From Corynebacterium yonathiae (lineage in GTDB: Bacteria; Actinomycetota; Actinomycetes; Mycobacteriales; Mycobacteriaceae): a stretch of DNA of 64,000 nucleotides. Under the pieces are notes generated by a model. It did not search any database. It had not been told where the DNA came from and saw only the letters and a program-made list of their open reading frames with translations. A program made the position numbers and the translations under genes. The stretch's first letter is position 1; each line of letters starts with the position of its first letter. Below, one piece after another: positions 19,328 through 27,194 of the stretch. The stretch spans positions 25,670 through 89,669 of the forward strand of contig NZ_JAKOPM010000010.1 of assembly GCF_022288805.1 (NCBI RefSeq), in the 5' to 3' direction.

Positions 19328-20131
19328 TTAATCCTCGTCGTAGAGGTTATCGTCCCAACCTTGCTTGGGCTGTTCCTTCTCCTGCTGAGACACCGGAACG
19401 GAATCGCCAGCGCGCCGGGCTGGATCCGGGCGCAGTGGATTGTCGCGTTCCTCTTGTTGTATTCGGCGACGCTCTTCACGGTCGCGACCACGTAGGCGAT
19501 CCTTGGGCGCGGGGCGTGACTTCTTCAGCGTGTGCGAGGCGCGGCCGCGCTGCGGAGCGGCTTGAGACTGCTTGGAGTTCTTTGCCGGTTTATCGCGAGC
19601 CATCAAATCTGCAACCGATAGGCGTTCCTCGCGGTTGCGTCGGTCTTGTTCAGCGTCGGCACGGCGGGAAGCAGTTTCCATTTCGGCGGTGCGCTTGGCC
19701 GTCTTGCGGAAGCGCGCCCAGCGCAGCCAGGCGATGAGTGCCGCGCCCACCAGGGCAATAAGGAGCCACAGGAACCTCTGGACAAGGGGGAAAGCGGCGG
19801 TGACGATCGCCGTCTTGGAAAACGCCGATGCACCCTCTGGCAAATTGGCCTTGGTGATAAAGAAACCGGCCACGACCACCGTTATGGAATACACAATGGG
19901 GATAGAAGCCACGGTGAGGAAAAGACCCCGCTCTTCTACGATGAGCGCCACCAGCAGTGAGCCGATGACAAGAAACGCGAGGTAAGCCCACCCGATGGAA
20001 CCCATCAGAATGGAAATAAACGCGCCGGTGAGCAAGAGCGCCGCGAGCAGCCCAAGGCCCTTGCCCAGCGCGATGCTGGGGAGACCGGAGCTTTGGGCGG
20101 CGGAGGACTTTCTTTGCTTGGCTTGTGACAC
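19328..20131 (-). CDS. DUF6542 family membrane protein
   Basis: A 267-residue protein. The N-terminal half has four transmembrane helices (GLGLLAALLLTGAFISILMG; GWAYLAFLVIGSLLVALIVE; FLTVASIPIVYSITVVVAGFF; FLWLLIALVGAALIAWLRW). The C-terminal half is a long, strongly basic and then acidic disordered tail. This matches the DUF6542 family found next to ispH in corynebacteria. Start chosen at GTG 20131, with AGGA 9 nt upstream; an open frame continues upstream without membrane-protein character. Function unknown. It lies 62 bp downstream of rmuC, so the two may be co-transcribed. Confidence 0.8.
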   Translation of the reverse strand: MSQAKQRKSSAAQSSGLPSIALGKGLGLLAALLLTGAFISILMGSIGWAYLAFLVIGSLLVALIVEERGLFLTVASIPIVYSITVVVAGFFITKANLPEGASAFSKTAIVTAAFPLVQRFLWLLIALVGAALIAWLRWARFRKTAKRTAEMETASRRADAEQDRRNREERLSVADLMARDKPAKNSKQSQAAPQRGRASHTLKKSRPAPKDRLRGRDREERRRIQQEERDNPLRPDPARRAGDSVPVSQQEKEQPKQGWDDNLYDED

Positions 20132-20193
20132 GTCGGAAGATCCTACCGGTTGCCGCCGGCCTATGGCTATTTCCACGCACGAAAGCGGCGGAT

Positions 20194-21264
20194 TTATAGT
20201 GCCGAATTTCCGCGAGGCCACGTATCAATAGGCAAGGGCTCCCGCGGGGTGCGATCCGTGCGGCCCGGGATATCCATCTCATGCAATTTGCGGGCGGTGA
20301 CGCCCACTCGGGAATCGAGCGAGGAAAGCGTGGCGTTATAAGCTTCGACTGCCTTTTCCAGGTTATGGCCCACCTTTCCGTAGTGATCAGAAAGCGTATT
20401 CAGACGCGTATACAGTTCGCGCCCCAAGCGCTGGACCTCCTTTGCCTTGGCGGAAATATCTTCCTGGTGCCACCCCATGGCCACCGTGCGCAAGAGCGCA
20501 AAAAGCGAGCTGGGGGTGGCGATCACTACATTGCGTTCAAAGGCGTACTCGATAAGTTCTGGGTCCACCGATAATGCGGCATCAAGGAAGGGGTCTGCGG
20601 GAACGAAGAGGATGACAAACTCGGGCGTTGGTTGAAATGCCTCAATATAATCCTTCTGCGATAGTGCCTGGACGTGGCCGCGCATTAAATGCGCGTGGCG
20701 GCGGAGGAAGCCGGCGTGCTCTTCTGGGTCATCGGTTTCTAGGGCGTCAAGGTAAGAGGTAAAAGGAACCTTGGCATCGACGATGATGTGGCGGCCACCG
20801 GCCAAATTGATGAGCATGTCAGGGCGGACGACGCGCCCGCCCAATGGGGCGGAGACCTGGCAATCAAAGTCCACGTGTTTGGTCATACCGCCGAGCTCAA
20901 CCACGCGCTCCAATTGCACCTCGCCCCAACGGCCACGCACATTGGGTGAGCGCAAAGCGGTCACTAGTTTGTCGGTGCGTTCGGTCAGGCGGGAGGAGGT
21001 GCGGGTCACCGCCTGCACCTGGCTGGAGAGGGAGGCGAGCAGCGCGGTGCGGTCTTCCTCAATTTCTTGGAGCTGAAATCCCAAGCGGTCCATGGCCTTT
21101 TCTAGCGGTTGGAGTTCGGCTTGGCGGCGCTGCGAGTCTTGCAGCGCGCGGTGCTCGGCGCTCGGCGCGGAGCGCGTAGCGGAGTAAGAATGGGCTAACC
21201 AGCCCATTACCGCACCGAGGATGAGGCCGATAAAAAGTAGCAGCACGGGCAAAGTGGAAGTCAT
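20194..21264 (-). CDS. rmuC: DNA recombination protein RmuC
   Basis: RmuC-family protein thought to limit rearrangement at inverted repeats; it has a PD-(D/E)XK-like nuclease fold. The 356-residue protein has an N-terminal membrane anchor (PVLLLFIGLILGAVMGWLA) and a coiled coil (about residues 30-110). The conserved catalytic-domain motifs are PNVRGRWGEVQLERVVELGGM, GGRHIIVDAKVPFTSYLDA and FVPADPFLDAAL. Start chosen at ATG 21264, just before the membrane anchor. Confidence 0.93.
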   Translation of the reverse strand: MTSTLPVLLLFIGLILGAVMGWLAHSYSATRSAPSAEHRALQDSQRRQAELQPLEKAMDRLGFQLQEIEEDRTALLASLSSQVQAVTRTSSRLTERTDKLVTALRSPNVRGRWGEVQLERVVELGGMTKHVDFDCQVSAPLGGRVVRPDMLINLAGGRHIIVDAKVPFTSYLDALETDDPEEHAGFLRRHAHLMRGHVQALSQKDYIEAFQPTPEFVILFVPADPFLDAALSVDPELIEYAFERNVVIATPSSLFALLRTVAMGWHQEDISAKAKEVQRLGRELYTRLNTLSDHYGKVGHNLEKAVEAYNATLSSLDSRVGVTARKLHEMDIPGRTDRTPREPLPIDTWPRGNSAL

Positions 21265-21300
21265 GGCTTCCAGCATGGCACGCGCCGCCGACACGACTCA

Positions 21301-22770
21301 CTATTTTTTCGAATCTCCGTTCAACAGGCCTTCGAAGGCATCGCGGGCGCGGCGCAGGTTTGCGCGCATGCCGGGCTTTTCATGCTCCTTGGGGGTGGAT
21401 TCAACATTGAGGGCGGCGTCGAGGGAAGTGGAATCGCCGTCCGCGGAGACGTCGGCAAACGCGCCTTCTGGGGCTGCATAGTCCGGCATCTTGAGCCATG
21501 CCTCGCGCTTATAACGCCCTTGGTCTTCGGTGTAGCGGCCGATGAGATAACCAGCCACGGTAGAAAAGTCCAGATCCGCGGCGGTCTTTTCGCCCGACTG
21601 CAGCTTCATCATGTCTTGGCCGTAGCGGTAGGCCACCGCAAACATCGCGGCCGCCGGAACCGCGAGGAAGCCACCTATCAGTCCAAAGAGAGCTGAGCCT
21701 ACCGTTACGGAAACCAGGACGATGACTGGGTGCAGGTCCATGGCCTTGGACTGCAGCCAGGGCGAGAGGACATTGCCTTCCAACTGCTGGACCAGCAACA
21801 CTAGGCCGAGGACGAGCAGAGCCTTGGTGACGCCAAGGGAGACCAATGCGATGGTGACGGAGAGGGCGCCGGCCACGATCGCGCCGACGAAAGGAATGAA
21901 GCCCGCGATAAAGGTGATGATCGCCAAAGCCATGGCCAGCGGAACGCCGATAAGGGCGAGGCCGACGCCGATAAAGACGGCGTCGACAAGCGAGACAACT
22001 GCTTGCGCGCGAATGAAGCCGCCCAGCGTATTCCAGGCGCGAGTAAGCAGCTCAGTAAGGTGCCAGCCGGCGCGCTTGCCCGTGGCATCGCGCAGCCAAG
22101 GAAGGAACTTGGCGCCGTCCTTCAAGAAGAAGAAGGTCAGCACCAGCACGATGAAGAGCGTGACCAAGATGGACGTGGCGGTGCCGATGCCGGTAAAGAC
22201 CGAGCCTGCGATGGCGCCGGCACGTTGCTGCAGCCAGGACGCCGCCTCGTCGATGTAGCTACTCATGTCATCGCTATCGAGGTTAAGCGGTGGGCCCTGG
22301 GCCCAGAGCTGCAGGCTTTGGATGCCGGAGACCGTCTGCAAATACAGTGACCGGGATTGCCGCATGAAATCTGGGGCAACAAACGCAATGAGGCCGCCAA
22401 CAGCCGTGAAAGAAACCAAAATGGTTACGGCGGCCGCCAACGCGGCGGGAAGGCCAATATTGCGCAGCTTCTTCGCCACCGGCGCCAGAACGGTGCAAAT
22501 AATAAGGGCCAAAAGCACCGGCAAAAGGCCCTGCCAGAAGTTACCTAGCAAATGGTAGAGGGCGTAGAGGAAAACGCAGATGATGAGCAGCCGAACGGCC
22601 CATAGGGAGGCGGACTTAACCACCTCGCCGGCGATGACGGAGCGGTCTACCTGATCACCCGGTGGATGTGGGGATACATCTTCCAGCTTGCTGGTGTCGA
22701 AGCTTTCATCAAACTTATCGCCCAAGCCCGCTTGAGGGTCATCGGGCAGCGGTTGGTTATCAGAATTCAC
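21301..22770 (-). CDS. AI-2E family transporter (TqsA/PerM-like permease)
   Basis: A 489-residue membrane protein with about eight helices. Hallmarks of the family are the C-terminal region FIAGFIPFVGAIVAGALSVTIAL and NVLSPWLQSKAMDLHPVIVLVSVTVGSALFGLIGGFLAVPAAA. Members export AI-2, other small molecules or Na+ in exchange for protons; the substrate here is not determinable. N-terminal 45 and C-terminal 80 residues are hydrophilic extensions. Starts at GTG 22770, divergent from ychF. It is upstream of rmuC in the same direction with a 36-bp gap, so an operon is plausible. Confidence 0.88.
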   Translation of the reverse strand: MNSDNQPLPDDPQAGLGDKFDESFDTSKLEDVSPHPPGDQVDRSVIAGEVVKSASLWAVRLLIICVFLYALYHLLGNFWQGLLPVLLALIICTVLAPVAKKLRNIGLPAALAAAVTILVSFTAVGGLIAFVAPDFMRQSRSLYLQTVSGIQSLQLWAQGPPLNLDSDDMSSYIDEAASWLQQRAGAIAGSVFTGIGTATSILVTLFIVLVLTFFFLKDGAKFLPWLRDATGKRAGWHLTELLTRAWNTLGGFIRAQAVVSLVDAVFIGVGLALIGVPLAMALAIITFIAGFIPFVGAIVAGALSVTIALVSLGVTKALLVLGLVLLVQQLEGNVLSPWLQSKAMDLHPVIVLVSVTVGSALFGLIGGFLAVPAAAMFAVAYRYGQDMMKLQSGEKTAADLDFSTVAGYLIGRYTEDQGRYKREAWLKMPDYAAPEGAFADVSADGDSTSLDAALNVESTPKEHEKPGMRANLRRARDAFEGLLNGDSKK

Positions 22771-22817
22771 CCCACCATCTTGCCTTAAAAGAAGGCGGGT
22801 GCGTTAGGATTGGCCCC

Positions 22818-23903
22818 GTGAGTCTTACACTAGGAATCGTCGGCCTGCCCAATGTGGGCAAGTCCACTTTGTTTAATGCCCTGACCCGTTCCGAGATCCT
22901 GGCGGCGAACTACCCGTTTGCCACCATCGAGCCCAACGTGGGCCTGGTGGAGCTGCCGGATTCCCGCTTGACCCAACTGGCGGAGATGTTTAACTCTGAG
23001 CGCATCCTTCCTGCCACCGTGTCCTTCGTGGACATCGCCGGCATCGTCTCCGGCGCTTCGCAGGGTGAAGGTATGGGCAACGCGTTCCTAGCCAATATCC
23101 GTGAGGCAGACGCCATTTGTCAGGTAGTGCGCGCCTTCTCTGATGACAATGTCATTCACGTCGATGGCAAGGTGGACCCGCGCAACGATATCTCCGTTAT
23201 TAATACCGAGCTCATTCTTGCGGATCTCCAGACCATCGAAAAGGCCCTGCCGCGCCTGGAAAAGGATGCGCGCAAGAATAAGGATTTGGCCGCCGAGGTG
23301 GAAGCAACCAAGAAGGCCCAGGAGATTCTGGAAGATGATCGCACCCTCTTCGCCGCGGCGAAGGAAGGCGAGATTGACCTCGCACTCGTGCGCGATCTGC
23401 ACCTGATGACGGCTAAGCCCTTCCTCTATGTCTTCAATTCGGATGAAGCAGTGCTTACCGACGACGCTAAGAAGGAAGAACTCCGCCAGCTCGTCGCCCC
23501 GGCTGAGGCCGTATTCCTCGATGCGCAGACCGAAACCGAGCTGCTCGAGCTAGAAGAAGACGAAGCCCGTGAGTTGCTCGAGGCCGTAGGCCAAGATGAG
23601 CCGGGCCTAGCCACCCTGGCTAAGGCAGGATTTGCCACCTTGGGGCTGCAGACCTACCTCACCGCCGGGGAGAAGGAGGCCCGTGCGTGGACCATTAAGC
23701 AGGGCTCTGCCGCACCACAGGCAGCTGGAGTCATCCACACCGATTTTGAAAAGAAGTTCATTAAGGCCGAGATCGTTTCCTTCGATGACCTTGTAGCCGC
23801 TGGCTCCATGGCTGAGGCTCGTGCGCATGGCAAGGTCCGCCAAGAGGGTAAGGACTACATCATGCAGGACGGCGATGTATGCGACTTTAAGATCGGCGGC
23901 TAA
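22818..23903 (+). CDS. ychF: Redox-regulated ATPase YchF (OLA1 family)
   Basis: A 361-residue Obg-related P-loop protein that prefers ATP over GTP and binds ribosomes; it is linked to oxidative-stress responses. It has G1 GIVGLPNVGKSTLFNAL at residue 6, the switch region PNVGLVELPD, G3 FVDIAGIVSGASQGEGMGNAFL, and an NSDE in the G4 position (the family departs from NKxD). The C-terminal TGS domain includes FFTAG-like TYLTAGEKEARAWTI and GSMAEARAHGKVRQEGKDY. The start GTG at 22818 gives the standard length. Confidence 0.96.
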   Translation: MSLTLGIVGLPNVGKSTLFNALTRSEILAANYPFATIEPNVGLVELPDSRLTQLAEMFNSERILPATVSFVDIAGIVSGASQGEGMGNAFLANIREADAICQVVRAFSDDNVIHVDGKVDPRNDISVINTELILADLQTIEKALPRLEKDARKNKDLAAEVEATKKAQEILEDDRTLFAAAKEGEIDLALVRDLHLMTAKPFLYVFNSDEAVLTDDAKKEELRQLVAPAEAVFLDAQTETELLELEEDEARELLEAVGQDEPGLATLAKAGFATLGLQTYLTAGEKEARAWTIKQGSAAPQAAGVIHTDFEKKFIKAEIVSFDDLVAAGSMAEARAHGKVRQEGKDYIMQDGDVCDFKIGG

Positions 23904-24030
23904 TTCCAGCCGGTCTGAGCTTGGTTTTGGCGGTGGGCGAGGGGCTTGTCCGCAGAAGCGAAAAGAAGGTAGCGAAGACGAAACTTCCGCGTTACTGTGG
24001 GCGGCGCACCCGAACAAAGGAGGTTGCAAC

Positions 24031-24564
24031 ATGGCTGAACTAGATAACAAGACCATTGCCATCATCGCTACCGATGGCTTCGAAGACTCTGAGCTGACCT
24101 CCCCGTTGGAGGCCGTGAAGAACGCCGGCGCTACCGTGCGTGTCCTCGCCCCAGAGGCCGGCACCATTACCGGCAAGAAGGGTACGGAGATTTCCGTTGA
24201 CGCCGCTACCGCTGACTCCACTGGCGAGTCTTTCGACGGCATTATTCTGCCTGGCGGCACCGATAACGCCGACCTCATCCGCTTGGATAAGGCTGCGGTG
24301 GAAATCGTGCGCAACCACATGAGCAAGGATCTGCCGCTCGGCGCCATCTGCCACGGCGCATGGATCCTGGCTGATGCTGAAGCCCTCAAGGGCCGCACCC
24401 TGACGTCCTTCCCGTCCCTGCAGACCGACCTGCGCAATGCAGGTGCCACCTGGGTAGATGAGGAAGTCCACTGCGACCAGGGCTTGGTCTCGTCCCGCAC
24501 TCCAGATGACCTGCCAGCCTTTAACGCCAAGCTGGTAGAAGAGTTTGCAGAGGGCCAGCACTAA
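24031..24564 (+). CDS. DJ-1/PfpI family protein
   Basis: A 177-residue class I glutamine-amidotransferase-like protein. The nucleophile elbow AICHGAWILADA (Cys near residue 109), FDGIILPGGTDNADLIR and the N-terminal IAIIATDGFEDSELTSPLEA place it in the PfpI/YhbO group. Members act as glyoxalases, deglycases or proteases in stress response; the activity here is uncertain. It starts at ATG 24031 behind a near-perfect AAAGGAGG, suggesting strong translation. A strong terminator follows, so it is a single-gene unit. Confidence 0.9.
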   Translation: MAELDNKTIAIIATDGFEDSELTSPLEAVKNAGATVRVLAPEAGTITGKKGTEISVDAATADSTGESFDGIILPGGTDNADLIRLDKAAVEIVRNHMSKDLPLGAICHGAWILADAEALKGRTLTSFPSLQTDLRNAGATWVDEEVHCDQGLVSSRTPDDLPAFNAKLVEEFAEGQH

Positions 24565-24578
24565 AGCTTCACGAATTT

Positions 24579-24607
24579 AAGCCACGGGAGTTTCCCGTGG
24601 CTTTTTC
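24579..24607 (+). terminator. Rho-independent terminator after the DJ-1 gene
   Basis: AAGCCACGGGA, loop, TCCCGTGGCTTTTT: an 11-bp stem with a T-run, 15 bases after the stop. Confidence 0.9.
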
Positions 24608-24644
24608 GATCTTGCGCCGGTGTCACATGCCCTATAAAGTTAGG

Positions 24645-24790
24645 ATTTCCAGAAGGGGAGTAGTTCCCTCGGTTAATTCCGAGATGACTGGTCGACATAC
24701 TGGCGTTTAGCCCGGCCAGCCAGCGCCCGCAGTGCCCGCGGCCGTGAACGAGACCTTCGGTCCGCAACCGAACCGAAGGGAGAAGTGACT
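24645..24790 (+). ncRNA. yybP-ykoY (manganese) riboswitch with SD-sequestering expression platform
   Basis: The leader of the CDF gene carries the two conserved blocks of this aptamer: AAGGGGAGTAG (from 24653) and ACGAGACCTT (from 24748). Between them are paired arms including CCCTCGG/CCGAG and a GCCCGGCCAGCC region. P1 can form between CCAGAAGG (24649-24656) and CCTTCGG (24754-24760). CCTTCGG can instead pair with CCGAAGG (24773-24779), which overlaps the ribosome-binding site AAGGGAG ahead of the ATG at 24791. Known yybP-ykoY aptamers bind Mn2+ between L1 and L3. Metal binding would stabilise P1 and free the ribosome-binding site, turning on the exporter. Confidence 0.85.
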
Positions 24791-25702
24791 ATGTCCTCCA
24801 TAGGCTCAGAGCAGCGCATTCTTGAGCGCTTCATGCAGCTATCCATCGCCGCCGCTGTGGCTACCATCATCCTCAAGGCCTTGGCCGCTTGGTTTACCGG
24901 CTCGGTGGGCTTCCTCTCTGATGCCTTCGAATCCCTCGTGAATCTCGTCGCGGCCGTCGCCGGCTTTTATGCCCTCCGGATTGCCTCTAAGCCGGCCGAC
25001 GATAACCACCAGTTTGGCCACGGCAAAGCCGAGTATGTCTCCGCCTTGGTAGAGGGCGCAATGATTTTTATTGCGGCCGGCATGATCGTGTACACGGCGA
25101 TCCAACGCTTCTTTGTTCCGCAGCCGATTGAAGAGCCGGGCTGGGGCTTGGCGTTGTCAACCCTTTCGTCCGTGCTCAACGGCGCGGTGGGCATCGCGCT
25201 CATACATGCAGGTAAGCGCTACCGTTCCGCCACCTTGGAGGCGGATGGGCACCATTTGCTTACCGACGTCTGGACTTCCGTCGGCGTCCTTGTCGGCATC
25301 GCCGCCGTATTCCTTACTGGCTGGTGGTGGCTGGATCCTGTAGTGGCGCTCGCAGTGGGCATCAATATCTTATGGACGGGCTATAGCCTCCTGCGCGATT
25401 CGGTGAGTAGCCTGCTTTCTGAGGCGCTTCCCGACGACGAGCGTCAGAACATTAGGCAGCTCCTAGCTCGGTTGGAGCAGGAACACTCGGTAAACTTCAC
25501 GGATCGTCGCACCGTGGCCTCTGGCCGCCAGCGGTTGGTGTACCTGACCATGGAGGTGCCAGGGGAGTGGAGCGTCATGCACTCCCACGAGGTTGCAGAC
25601 GCAGTGGAAATTGCCCTCGACGAGCTTTACCCAGGCTGCAGTGCGTTCATCCATGTGGAACCAGCCGGCCTGGAAAATCGGCGTCCGTACCTATTCCGCT
25701 AA
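24791..25702 (+). CDS. Cation diffusion facilitator, probably a Mn(II)-responsive exporter
   Basis: A 303-residue CDF transporter with six transmembrane helices in its first 200 residues and a cytoplasmic ferredoxin-like C-terminal domain. Metal-site motifs are visible in helix 2 (FLSDAFESLVNLVA, D and E/N positions) and helix 5 (HHLLTDVWTS, H-x-x-x-D), and the C-terminal MHSHEVADAVE/HVEP region carries the dimer metal sites. CDFs export Zn, Fe, Co or Mn in exchange for protons. The manganese riboswitch directly upstream argues for Mn export; this is inference, since selectivity cannot be read securely from motifs. Start is ATG 24791, within reach of AAGGGAGA. Confidence 0.88.
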   Translation: MSSIGSEQRILERFMQLSIAAAVATIILKALAAWFTGSVGFLSDAFESLVNLVAAVAGFYALRIASKPADDNHQFGHGKAEYVSALVEGAMIFIAAGMIVYTAIQRFFVPQPIEEPGWGLALSTLSSVLNGAVGIALIHAGKRYRSATLEADGHHLLTDVWTSVGVLVGIAAVFLTGWWWLDPVVALAVGINILWTGYSLLRDSVSSLLSEALPDDERQNIRQLLARLEQEHSVNFTDRRTVASGRQRLVYLTMEVPGEWSVMHSHEVADAVEIALDELYPGCSAFIHVEPAGLENRRPYLFR

Positions 25703-26217
25703 GACTTAATCTTCTCAGCTTTCTGCCGACAGCTGAGGTGAATGCGCACTAGACCAATATGTGTGTAGGCCTGTTCGGGTGTACGGTCCTGTATACCGCC
25801 TGTGGATATTGGGAGAAAAAGTACACCCTCGTTAAAGAACTCTGTGGGGGTAGCTGTCACCGCATTTTGGGGGTGTGGTGAACAGTGGACGATTTGGAGA
25901 TCGTGAGGGGGTGCGTCTAGGGCACTGCAGGCGAGAGAATCGACATCCGCTTTCCGCAGTTCGGGTGCTTATGGTGCAGATTTTCCAATGTTACAGAACT
26001 GTTACTAACCGTTCTGAGCTGCATGAAGCTTGGATATGGTGAACAAAATCGAGAAAAATCTCCGCTAGCGGTCGAAAAATTTTGATTTCTCCGTATGGTG
26101 GTTGTCACAGCAATCAATTGGAGATTTTCACCCCCACACTCCACGTGGCGGGGTTAGAAAATGTCCTTTTGTTTGGTTGAAGATAGCTATACCAATAGCA
26201 GAAAGGATTTACTGACA
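25703..26217. other. Long intergenic region upstream of the PRC-barrel gene
   Basis: About 515 bp without a convincing gene. It is more AT-rich at its right end. Visible structures are GTTAC repeated in TGTTACAGAACTGTTACT near 25990, a perfect 10-bp palindrome CCGCTAGCGG at 26062-26071, and CCACGTGG at 26141-26148 inside a CCCC/GGGG hairpin just before the gene. Multiple promoters or an undescribed small RNA are possible. I could not match a known RNA family. Confidence 0.45.
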
Positions 26218-27126
26218 ATGGGTAAGAACATTAAGGACCTCTTTAACGCAACCGCATACGACAAGAACGGCGAGAAGCTGGGCGACGTTAACGAGGTATT
26301 CGTTGATGACCAGTCCGGCCAGCCTACCTTCGTTGAAGTTAACCACGGCCTGTTCGGCATGAGCTCCAGCCTGGTTCCGCTGCGTGGACACGACTTCTCC
26401 GGCGATGACCTGAAGCTGGGCTTCTCCAAGGACCGTATCAAGGATGCTCCGGACTTCGACTCCGATAAGCCGCTGACCCCTGAAGCACAGTCCGATATCT
26501 TCAAGCACTACGGTCTGGATAACGCACGCGACGTTACCGACTACAAGGATTCCAACCTTGACTCCAAGCGCGACGTTCAGGCTGGCGCTGACAAGGATCA
26601 CAACCTGACCGCAGGTGCTGGCGCTGCTGGTGCAGGCGTTGCTGGTGCACATGCTGACGAGAAGAAGGCAGACACCCACACCACCGATGCCGCTGCTACC
26701 GAGCGCAAGGCTGGCGTAGCTGATGACGCTGCAGCTGCACGCACCAACAACGATGGCGAGCTCATCCGTTCCGAGGAGCAGCTCAACGTCAACAAGGAGC
26801 GCGTGGCTACCGGTGAGGCTCGCCTGCGCAAGTACGTTGTGACTGACACCGAGAGCGTCGAGGTTCCGGTCGAGCGCGAAGAGGTTCGCGTCGAGCGCAC
26901 TCCGATCAACGCTGAGGATGCCAAGAACTACAACGGCGCTATCTCCGGTGACTCCGAGGAAGCTTCCGTCACCCTGCACGAGGAGCGCGTAAACGTGAAC
27001 AAGGAAACCGTTCCGGTTGAGAAGATCAACCTGAAGAAGGACACCGTTCGCGACACCGAGACTCACACTGAGGAGCTGCGCAAGGAGCAGATCGACACCG
27101 ATGGTGTTGACGGCCTCAAGAAGTAA
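26218..27126 (+). CDS. PRC-barrel and DUF2382 domain stress-type protein
   Basis: A 302-residue soluble protein. Residues 1-75 form a PRC-barrel (NATAYDKNGEKLGDVNEVFVDDQSGQPTFVEV, GLFGMSSSLVPL). An Ala/Asp-rich linker follows, then a DUF2382 (YsnF/AvaK) domain with the repeated charged strands LIRSEEQLNVNKERVATGEARLRK, VEVPVEREEVRVERTPI and VTLHEERVNVNKETVPVEKI. Such proteins are often abundant under stress in actinobacteria; the molecular role is unknown. Start chosen at ATG 26218 behind GAAAGGA. A strong terminator follows, so it is monocistronic behind an unusually long leader region. Confidence 0.88.
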   Translation: MGKNIKDLFNATAYDKNGEKLGDVNEVFVDDQSGQPTFVEVNHGLFGMSSSLVPLRGHDFSGDDLKLGFSKDRIKDAPDFDSDKPLTPEAQSDIFKHYGLDNARDVTDYKDSNLDSKRDVQAGADKDHNLTAGAGAAGAGVAGAHADEKKADTHTTDAAATERKAGVADDAAAARTNNDGELIRSEEQLNVNKERVATGEARLRKYVVTDTESVEVPVEREEVRVERTPINAEDAKNYNGAISGDSEEASVTLHEERVNVNKETVPVEKINLKKDTVRDTETHTEELRKEQIDTDGVDGLKK

Positions 27127-27139
27127 AAGCGCATAGCTA

Positions 27140-27177
27140 AACGCCCGCAAGGATTACCTTGCGGGCGTTTCTTTTTG
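27140..27177 (+). terminator. Rho-independent terminator after the PRC-barrel gene
   Basis: ACGCCCGCAAGG, loop ATTA, CCTTGCGGGCGT, then TTCTTTTT. The 12-bp stem also lies beyond the 3' end of the convergent symporter gene and may serve both. Confidence 0.9.
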
Positions 27178-27194
27178 CCTTTTAGGAGACTGGT

